Part shown: positions 57,256 through 64,000 of the stretch, piece by piece | Position numbering within the stretch: the stretch's first letter is position 1 | How the letters are laid out: every line of letters starts with the position of its first letter | Assembly (NCBI GenBank): GCA_019400425.1 | Contig: JAFREE010000054.1 | Location: 1-64,000 of the forward strand | Direction of reading: 5' to 3' | Origin: Hymenochaete sp. R1 | Taxonomy: Eukaryota > Basidiomycota > Agaricomycetes > Hymenochaetales > Hymenochaetaceae | DNA: 64,000 nucleotides | Position numbers and translations under genes: made by a program | Notes under the pieces: model-generated | Seen by the model: the letters and a program-made list of their open reading frames with translations, nothing else | Database searches by the model: none | What the model was told of the DNA's origin: nothing

Positions 57256-58536
57256 ATGTCTTCCAACATTCGTCGCGTCTGCTTCCTTTGGGAGGAACCA
57301 GACTACATTTCAAAACTCAACGCCGTGCAGGACACGCCCTTCTCCGACGCTGGCGTCAACTCTGCCGCTCTGGTCAGCGACAACACCACCACCTCCGTCA
57401 CCACTGCTACCCGTCGTAGCATTCCTGACCTCCTCGGTGAGATCCCAGACTGGTACAACCAGGAGCAAGTCGATCAGGCCGAGAAGAAGCTGCAGGCAGC
57501 TCGCGACTATGCCACTCATCATGTCGGTGTTCCAGGTCTCGGACTCGCTGGAGTTCCTCAGCTCGCTCTCACTGTTCCATACGCTGCTCTCATCAAGGGA
57601 CCTTTCCATGCCGACCTCTCACCTCCGGAACTCGAGGAGGATTTCTTCGACGACCTCTTCCCTACCAGGTCGTCGTCCCTCGACTCTGCCTTCTCTTCGC
57701 CTACATGGGAGGTCCCGGTCTACCAACCAAAAGTTGCTGTCAAAGATGAAATCGATGCTCCTCAGCACATCGAGATCGTCGACTCGGAGTCTGTCTCTCC
57801 TCCACTTCCCTCGCCCAAGGAGGTGCACGACAACGACGACAACGACGACAACGACGACAATGACTCTGCTCCTGGTCTTGGGTTTGGTTTCGGTTCTCTC
57901 GGAGGCTTGTCTACATCTCGAACCTTGACCAATGTCGCTCAGTTTGCTGCTGCAGTAGGTGTCACTCCTGGTCCACCTCCTGCTTCTTCAGTCTTCATCA
58001 GTTCACTCAGGCTTCCACCGAGTGATTTCCCGAAGAAGCACTCAACCTGGCCCACGTATACCACCGAGGAATGGATGAAGAAGCATCCCATTCACAGCGC
58101 CAATAGTGCATTCAAGCAAGCCATCCGTAAGCTTGATCCGAAGTGGAGGCCACCTCGTATCGATGCATCGTCTCAGCCAAGAGTCTCGCCCATTCCGGAG
58201 GTCGTTGACGAACACGAATACGACAAGTTTATCACCATCGATCGTGAGGACTGGCATATCCCGCTCTTCGTTAAGCAAGTCAGTCCGGAGGTACAGGACG
58301 ATATAGCGGTTTCCTCCACTCAAGGTCAAATCGAAACCGAAGCCTCTATCATCGTAGTCGACGAGGAGAATGCGTGTACCTCACCTCAATCTATCGACTT
58401 TTTCCCGCCCGCATCTCCCCTTTCGACACATTCTCGCTTTCACAGTAGGCTCGCTCTCCGCACTGTCATCGGTTGGCTCGGGAAAAAGGTGCTACGCGCT
58501 GTCAACGCTCCTCACTGGCGCGATCGGTCTCAATAG
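57256..58536 (+). CDS. Orphan family protein, copy 3 (426 aa, divergent C-terminus)
   Basis: The first about 345 residues match copies 1 and 2 closely. After FVKQVSPE the sequence changes abruptly: the acidic/Ser-rich linker is unrelated (VQDDIAVSSTQGQIETEASI), and the final about 30 residues are recognisable but diverged (RLALRTVIGWLGKKVLRAV, APHWRDRSQ). The spacing and amphipathic basic character of the last helix are kept. The sharp change suggests gene conversion or recombination between family members. A one-base deletion upstream of the ATG relative to copy 2 removes the longer frame and supports this start. Many differences from copy 2 are silent. Downstream are a 51-nt intron (58602-58652) and one hairpin intron (58760-58889). 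Confidence 0.87.
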   Translation: MSSNIRRVCFLWEEPDYISKLNAVQDTPFSDAGVNSAALVSDNTTTSVTTATRRSIPDLLGEIPDWYNQEQVDQAEKKLQAARDYATHHVGVPGLGLAGVPQLALTVPYAALIKGPFHADLSPPELEEDFFDDLFPTRSSSLDSAFSSPTWEVPVYQPKVAVKDEIDAPQHIEIVDSESVSPPLPSPKEVHDNDDNDDNDDNDSAPGLGFGFGSLGGLSTSRTLTNVAQFAAAVGVTPGPPPASSVFISSLRLPPSDFPKKHSTWPTYTTEEWMKKHPIHSANSAFKQAIRKLDPKWRPPRIDASSQPRVSPIPEVVDEHEYDKFITIDREDWHIPLFVKQVSPEVQDDIAVSSTQGQIETEASIIVVDEENACTSPQSIDFFPPASPLSTHSRFHSRLALRTVIGWLGKKVLRAVNAPHWRDRSQ

Positions 58537-59230
58537 TAATGGCCGACATTGGCCGTTCCGTCCAGCATAAGGGACTGACACGTTCTTTCGTTCTTTCTCT
58601 TGTGAGTCGCTTTCATACGAGTGTGCGACACGTCTTCTAATTATCAAACAAGCGTTTCTCTCTTTTGGGCCTTTGGATTTTTTTGGGATTTTGGATTTTC
58701 TGGATTTTTTGTGTGGGTGATGAAGCGGACCGGACCGGACATTGCGGATACAAATAAGTGTAAGTCCTTGTTTCATTCTACCCCATGGGCAGCGGAGAGC
58801 CTGATCATCTGTCCAACGTCCACCACTTTCCTGAATCTCTCTTACCATTTGCATTGCATAACTAACATATTTTACTCCTTTGTGTCCAGGCTTTCCTTCC
58901 CTTGGGCCAGGGTGTCGTCGTCGTAGGCGGCACCCTGGTCACACCCGCGATCCTCGTACGAAGCTGCCTCGAACACTTCCTCTATGGATGAGGCGGCCGA
59001 CTACCTGCGTGACCGGACCGGACCCTTCGTATCGTCGTCGTGCGTCATCTACACGGCTTCGCGCCCAGGACATCGTACGTTTAGCTACCTCGAACACTTC
59101 CTTCGGGATGAGGCTGGTTGGGCGTTGGTTTTGTCTTGGCCTGCGGTGCAGTGTGGCTGACGTTTCAGGTGGAAGGATTTGGATGGATAGGGGTTTTCGT
59201 TCTTGCTTCTCTTCTTTTTAAAATCATAAT
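58537..59230 (+). repeat. Reduced hairpin-intron region, copy 3
   Basis: Two introns follow the stop codon at positions equivalent to introns 1 and 2 of the other copies: 58602-58652 (GTGAGT, CTAAT, AAG) and 58760-58889 (GTAAGT, CTAAC, CAG). The second holds a stem-loop. The following exon contains arms GGCCAGGGTG and CACCCTGGTC (58902-58937) and a diverged direct repeat of about 45 nt (units near 58955 and 59075). ACCGGACCGGAC occurs on both sides of the intron. The CCGGCACA array is absent. Confidence 0.65.
58787..58821 (+). other. Intronic stem-loop, copy 3
   Basis: Arms GGGCAGCGGAGAG and CTGTCCAACGTCC, loop CCTGATCAT. The loop matches H0 of copies 1 and 2, and the intron is in the same place; four mismatches weaken the stem. 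Confidence 0.65.
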
Positions 59231-60251
59231 TTGGGTTTCCAGCTGTTGTTTTTCTTCATTTGTTTTACTATTTTCTGTTTTTGTTTCTGCTCTCGTCATC
59301 TCGTCATCTTCCTCGTATCATTCTCTCCCGTCTTCCTGTCGAAAAAACTGATCTGCTAGAACTATGCCATCTCGCGTTTCTCCTACAAAAAACTCTCCGA
59401 AACACACACAGAACGGCTCGCCGTCATCCATTCATTCACGCAAGCTTGAATTCGGTGTTTAGTCTGAATTACTGTTCAGTCGTTAGCCCAATAATCATCA
59501 CTGAACATCGAGAAAGATTCCACCCCGCAGTCTGGGGATAGGTTTGAGGAGTCCTAACTCGAAGTCCCGAGTATTTTAGATAATATCGTCGTTGAGGTTC
59601 CGATCTTCGCGAGTGCGAGTAAATGGCACGACAAGCGCAATCGTAACACAAGATTCGAAAGTATGGATCAGGTCTCCGTACTTCCTCTTCACTTGAGTGG
59701 CGACCTTAACAAGGTGCCACGGCTGAGTTGCCCATGCAGGCCCCTCCCTTCTGCTTTGCTTCTTCGACTTCTCGAAAGGCATACGCTCGCCACGACGTCA
59801 AGCTCGAATGGGGAAGAGGGGGGGGGGGGGGGGCGGAGGGAGAGGGATAGAAGTCGTACCGCTTGAACAGTGAGATAACGGTCATTATATTGGGTCGTGC
59901 AAGTTGAAAATGAGATTGAAATGAAAAACAAAGGCACAAAAAAATGAGGGAAGAGAGAGAAAAAACCCGGACGGATCCATTGCTCATACTGCGACTGCGC
60001 GAATAAAGTAATCCGATGGCGATGACTGAAAAGTGGAGAAGACGGCAGAAGGATGAAGTTGATAAAATACAGTGAAACACAAACGTGATGATAAGTGGCA
60101 GAACAGACCAGAAAATGACCTTAAAGCCACAGAACGCAAGAAAACACTTAGCAAGGGACCGTCAATCATACAAACATGCATCCTCCGTGATAGCCAACCA
60201 ATGCAGCGCTTGCCTGAGGTAGGCCCACGCCCCATCAAGACATCTCTTCCA
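59231..60251. other. Intergenic region with a poly-G run
   Basis: It contains a 15-G run at 59819-59833 and the 3' flank of the RING-like gene. A short open frame starting MPSRVSPTKNSPKHTQNG at 59364 ends after 34 codons; it may be a gene-start remnant, but no family is recognised. Confidence 0.45.
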
Positions 60252-62093
60252 TTAAATGAACAAAGCGATCGCCCCATCTTCTTCATCCATCCTCCACTCT
60301 CCCTCCACTTTCACGCTTTTATGTTCTCTCCCACACCCAGGTACCGGGCACTTCCAAGTAAAGTTATCTTCGATCTTCGGGAGAGGCGCCTTCCCTTTCC
60401 CTTTGGCCTTTTCCTTTCCTTTACCGCCTGTACCACGATTTCTGCGAGGGGCATGAGCTCGACGATTTCTCCATCCAGTGACGGGAACGAGAGTTGTGGT
60501 GCGAGCTGTTGTGTTGTGAGCTGTTGTGGTATGAGCTGCGTCGGATTGCGAGGGGCCTGCGTCGTCGTGCTGGCCTTCTTCGCCGCCGCGCCGCCGCAAT
60601 CGAGAAGCTATGGAGGGCTCGGCAGCCTCCGGGGCCGAGGCTTTGCGTTTCCCCTTCCCCTTTCTGTCCGAAGACGTCTCTGCAGGGCTGGAGTTATCGT
60701 GGCCCTCTATTCTGTCTAAAAGGGGAGGTTGGGTTGACGGGGGTGGCTCGTCATCACGGAGCGGGTGACCCCTGAGGTATGAAGATGCTTTCGCCTTGCC
60801 TTTTGCCTTGTCCGAGCGTTCCGGCTTTTCCGCTTGAAGAAGAATCGACGGTGGTGGTGGAGTGGTTGGTTTCATGATTTTATTGATGCACCTTCCGTCC
60901 ATCATATGACCGCATCTCAAAGCCCAAAGCCTCCTCTTCTTCACCGCCTCCTCAGACCCCTTCACGTTCATCACTAAAGGGTTTCGACATTTCGCACAAA
61001 CGAGGGTATGCTTCGGTGACGTTTGCATGCTCGGTCCAGGGCTATCCGATACCGAAATCGCCTCAGGAATCGAAAAGTCGTGCGTGAACCCTGGCGAAGG
61101 CTTTGTTGGATGTGTGAACGACGGCTGATACTCAACGATGAGGGGTAATGGGTTCGGAAGCCGGCGAGCGCCTGGATGGGTCTGTCTCCATGATGCCAGC
61201 TGAGCACGACGGTCGTATAATCGGAATTGTTCTTCTTGCTGCTCCCGTTCGGTTTCGGATATTCCAGCTGCAGCCAACCACCCATCGTCATTTCCGTTCG
61301 TTATATTAGTTCCGTGATTCCCCAACCCGGCCCAAGTGCTTGCTGCTGCGAAAGTCCTTCCGATATAAGCCGCCGACCAGTTGAGACCTATTTGGAATCC
61401 AGCATCGCTTTCGTCACCGAGTCGGAACCCATCACTCTGGGGTTGCTGAGGGCGGCCATTGCGTGACAGTATACCCCCACCGAGGGGCATGCCTATCCGT
61501 CTTACACCTGCCATGTTCTGATTCTGACCAGATGTCACTGAGGAGGGTGTAAGTGCCGCAGAAGAATCCCCGTCGCGAACCCCAAAAGTCGGAGGTTCGT
61601 GCATGGGGCGGATGACGCCAGTGAGATCGGGTCCTCGTTGCGAAGTTCTCCGAGCTAATTGAGGTAGTACCGGGACGGGGGGCACATGTGTGTCAATGGC
61701 AGGCGGCGGCGGCGAGAAGTAGATGCGGCGATGGTAAGGAGGTGCGACTAGAAAAGCCCAGCAGGAGTCATGGACATAGACATTGTAATGAGCTATGCGG
61801 CATAATTAGACGCGCAGCAACTCACCTGCTTGGTTTTGCTGCATATTCGATCGGTTACTGCCAGCCTGAATGTGAGCGGCGTTAGAAGGCATTTCAATTA
61901 TTTGTATCTCGTCGTCATCATAAACCTCGTCTTCGCTATCAATGACGATGACTTGATCGTGCAAAGCATGAGTTGTGGTACGCGAGCTCGAGCTGACTTG
62001 GACGTCGTCGACGTCAATAGGAACCATATGAGTGTGTTCCTCCGGCGTCGTCGGAAATGGTGTTGAGGGCCGCCATCTGAGGATGCTCGCCAT
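60252..62093 (-). CDS. RING-like zinc-binding protein with SUMO-interaction-like motifs
   Basis: Possible ubiquitin ligase of the SUMO-targeted kind (inference). Model: 62093-61826, 61747-60252; the sum is 588 codons, 587 aa. Near the N-terminus are MVPIDVDDVQV, DQVIVIDSEDE and DEIQIIEM: hydrophobic cores, two of them next to acidic residues, as in SUMO-interacting motifs. A split zinc-binding set follows: C340-x2-C343, then LWALRCGHMMDGRC (C368, H370, C376) and, after a Lys/Ser/Pro-rich insertion of about 180 residues, WKCPVPGCGREH (C556, C561, H565). The order C-x2-C...C-x-H...C...C-x4-C is RING-like, but the insertion is far longer than in a standard RING, so folding as one finger is uncertain. 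The basic GKGKGK stretches look like low-complexity nuclear-localising sequence. Confidence 0.72.
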
Positions 62094-62239
62094 CGTCGAG
62101 GGGAACGAGCACAGTTCTTGGTGGAGGTGGTGGTAGAGGTGGTGGTTGACTGGGAATGAACGTCGGCGAGAAGGAGACTCAATTGAAGGCTATCGCGCTA
62201 ACGTAAGCGAGCGTCGATCATTATTGTTCTTCATTATAG

Positions 62240-62247
62240 TCACGTGA
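62240..62247. promoter_or_regulatory. TCACGTGA palindrome
   Basis: A perfect 8-mer E-box, 147 bp upstream of the RING-like gene and 97 bp upstream of a possible plus-strand start at 62344. It is a candidate bHLH/Cbf1 site in a divergent promoter. Confidence 0.4.
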
Positions 62248-62343
62248 TCTGTATTTCGCCTATCCATAAATTCAGAAATTTTCAAAAGTCTTTCTTCGAG
62301 TTCATCTTTCTCTCTCTCCATCACCATCAACCCAGTCTCAACG

Positions 62344-62880
62344 ATGGCAACGGGAACGACAAAGGTGGGTTAATGACTTCAATCTCCTTTGATATGATGA
62401 CTTTATTCTCTTCCCCGTCCTACACGACCATGCCGAGAGATAGAGCTTGTTCGTTCGCAACGAACACTCGCCCTTCGAGGCGCCAGTGCACTTGCCAGTG
62501 CCATTTCGTCTGATCCTCCTATTACTTCTTGACTTTCATATTCTTCATCGATGCTGACTCCGCTTCTCTCTAGGCTGTTTTGTAAGTTAACCTTCCTAGT
62601 TCCCTAGTATCGACCCGACTGGTAGCTGCGTACGAGATGAAAACCATACCGTTAATTCGCAGTTTCCTCCCTAACGCCCTCCCTTCGGAGTACTCCCCGA
62701 GACCCATGTGTTCATTTTTCCTCTTGTGCCGGCACAGAACCCTTTGTGCGTAGGTCAAGGTGGGCTACCTTGTGTACGTTGGCCGTGTGGTCGGGGCAGG
62801 CGTGATGAGGGCGAAGTACTTCCTTGGATGTCTGACCCCCTTCAGCTGCTAGTCGGGATATGGAATATTCTGTATAGAAC
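62344..62880 (+). other. Possible very small multi-exon gene
   Basis: ATG in good context begins MATGTTK, followed by a GTGGGT donor. A CTAG acceptor, then GTAAGT eight bases later, then CACAG and CGTAG acceptors suggest further exons. The resulting frames are short and match no family I know. It may be a small conserved protein with microexons or an untranslated leader. Confidence 0.25.
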
Positions 62881-63039
62881 ATCTTACTGATTCTTTGCTG
62901 TTCATTAGGCTTTGTGAAAATTTTATTATTCCGTAGCGAGTTTTGTTGTTATCGACGTTATGTATCATGAACCTTCTATGTCTTTGTCATCGTGTATCGT
63001 AAGAATATTTTGAACCTTGTCTCTCACCTTCCATCCTCA

Positions 63040-63744
63040 ATGTCCCGCAAAGAGCCCACACGACAACAGTTGTCCTCTCGACTGGCGTATAGTCAAGGCA
63101 CGCCTGCTTTCATTCAAAAACTTAAGAACAGAGTGGCGGGCGTATCCAACCAAGAGGACGAAGAATTTGACGAATGGGAGGCCGCGTCAGGTAGACCGCC
63201 TATTCCTCGTAGACCTACGCCACCCCAACGACCCGAGGGCGATCCAGGGAGTGCTGACGAAGAGGACCTCGGAGACGAGGCTCCGCAGGTCGTTGTTATA
63301 CGAGAAGGAAAGCATTTGACGGAGAGAGAGGCAGAGAACGAGAGGCGTAGAGGTGCGTTGATTACGTGCAACATTTCGCATCTCAGGCTGCAACTATTGC
63401 TCACCACGGCTTCTGTCATAGCAAGAGGCCTTTCTCCACTCCCAGAAGTAACTACAGATGAGAAAGAAGCCCCAGAAGGACACCCTTCAACGACCAAGGG
63501 TCAAGCGAAAGATGCACCCACCTCTAAATCTATATCCACGCCCCTCTCCTTTTCCTCTGCACCTACCACTGGTGCGAAACCCAAGAAACGAAAACTTGGC
63601 TTAGTCGACAACGACAACCTATCGGAGCTCGCAAATAAGGACATAGAACAACAAACTCGGACAAAACCGAAGAAAGGAAAGGAGAAGGGCAAAGCAAAGA
63701 AAGCAAGAACCGGGGCGTTGTTGTCGTTTGACGATGACGGTTGA
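63040..63744 (+). CDS. DUF4604 / KIAA1143-type protein
   Basis: Small, highly charged, conserved eukaryotic protein of unknown function. Model: 63040-63352, 63422-63744; the sum is 212 codons, 211 aa. It starts MSRKEPTRQQLSSRLAYSQG with the family N-terminus (TPAFIQKLKNRV), then an acidic region with RPPIPRRP, the APQVVVIREGKHLTEREAENE block, and a Lys-rich C-terminus (KPKKRKLGLV, KPKKGKEKGKAKKARTG) ending SFDDDG. The 69-nt intron at 63353-63421 is a multiple of three, so the uninterrupted ORF is misleading; it is removed because of its GTGCGT donor, the CATAG acceptor and the atypical residues it would encode. Probably nuclear (inferred from basic stretches). Confidence 0.85.
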   Translation: MSRKEPTRQQLSSRLAYSQGTPAFIQKLKNRVAGVSNQEDEEFDEWEAASGRPPIPRRPTPPQRPEGDPGSADEEDLGDEAPQVVVIREGKHLTEREAENERRRGALITCNISHLRLQLLLTTASVIARGLSPLPEVTTDEKEAPEGHPSTTKGQAKDAPTSKSISTPLSFSSAPTTGAKPKKRKLGLVDNDNLSELANKDIEQQTRTKPKKGKEKGKAKKARTGALLSFDDDG

Positions 63745-64000
63745 ACGGTGAATCGGGCGGGCCTCATAATTGGGAGGCATCGTGCCCAGCGTGTATAAAC
63801 TGCAGGGCTTGAGCGGATGACCAGCAGTACTTTGAGGTGCGTTCATTTCAGAATTGTTCGACACGCTTGCGTCTGATAATGTTCCGCTTTAGAGTAAGTA
63901 TTGGCCAACTGGGACCTGGCCGCTTTCTTTCCTCCGTCGGCCCCTTACTTCTAGTCTGTTAAACGTGTCCTTTGACCCCAATTGGATCTAATGTGTCGAA
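63745..64000. other. 3' flank of the DUF4604 gene
   Basis: No ORF with a recognisable product; probably terminator and 3' UTR sequence and the beginning of the next intergenic region. Confidence 0.4.

Noticed and set aside
1..59230. Transposable element explaining the orphan copies
   Set aside because: No transposase, integrase, reverse transcriptase, terminal inverted repeats or target duplications were seen; not fully excluded for an unknown non-autonomous element.
62725..62736. TGTGCCGGCACA palindrome containing the CCGGCACA loop sequence
   Set aside because: A simple 12-bp palindrome without the GAG/CTC closing stem or array context; probably coincidence.

Overview
The window is nuclear DNA of a filamentous basidiomycete, most likely an Agaricomycete. 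Its genes are dense and broken by many 45-75 nt spliceosomal introns with GT(A/G)NGT donors and CTAAY-like branch sites. They encode fungus-specific families: Zn2Cys6/Fungal_trans_2 regulators, a fungal Nup159-type nucleoporin and a stand-alone formin GBD/FH3 protein. The left edge looks like a contig end, because 76 C residues interrupt a repeat. All exon models were made by eye. Each was checked for splice dinucleotides and for summed exon length divisible by three, but none is supported by transcripts.

Layout. 1-3,300 (minus strand) holds copy 1 of an orphan gene followed by an array of hairpin-bearing introns cut off by the contig end. 3,915-9,995 (-) is an FG nucleoporin. 10,621-12,830 (-) is a GBD/FH3 protein. 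14,453-19,998 (-) and 25,831-31,226 (-) are two related zinc-cluster transcription factors, each with a long upstream region without genes. 39,333-41,278 (-) is a tandem PH-domain protein, followed by a short orphan ORF. 41,940-42,704 (+) is an acyl-CoA-binding protein. 46,898-50,713 (-) is a kelch-propeller membrane protein. 51,100-56,330 (+) is copy 2 of the orphan gene with a complete array. 57,000-59,100 (+) is copy 3 with a reduced array. 60,252-62,093 (-) is a RING-like protein with SUMO-interaction-like motifs. 63,040-63,744 (+) is a DUF4604/KIAA1143-type protein.

The most unusual content is the orphan family. Three copies encode an unrecognised protein of about 420 residues. The coding part shows many synonymous differences and in-frame indels between copies. 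Directly after the stop codon of copies 1 and 2 comes a series of small, apparently non-coding exons separated by introns. Almost every intron carries a stem-loop whose apical loop (CCGGCACA, C(C/T)TGGCACA or CCTGATCAA) and three closing base pairs are nearly invariant, while the lower stem changes in sequence but keeps pairing through compensatory changes and G-U wobbles. Copy 2 has 16 inferred introns and 14 such stem-loops; copy 1 repeats the first eight introns with almost exactly the same lengths. This points to selection on structured intronic RNA in the sense orientation. All three copies also share a TATA box and an upstream CGCGT-repeat motif resembling MluI-box (MBF) sites. The remaining genes are conserved single-copy cellular genes with no evident pathway link to the orphan family.
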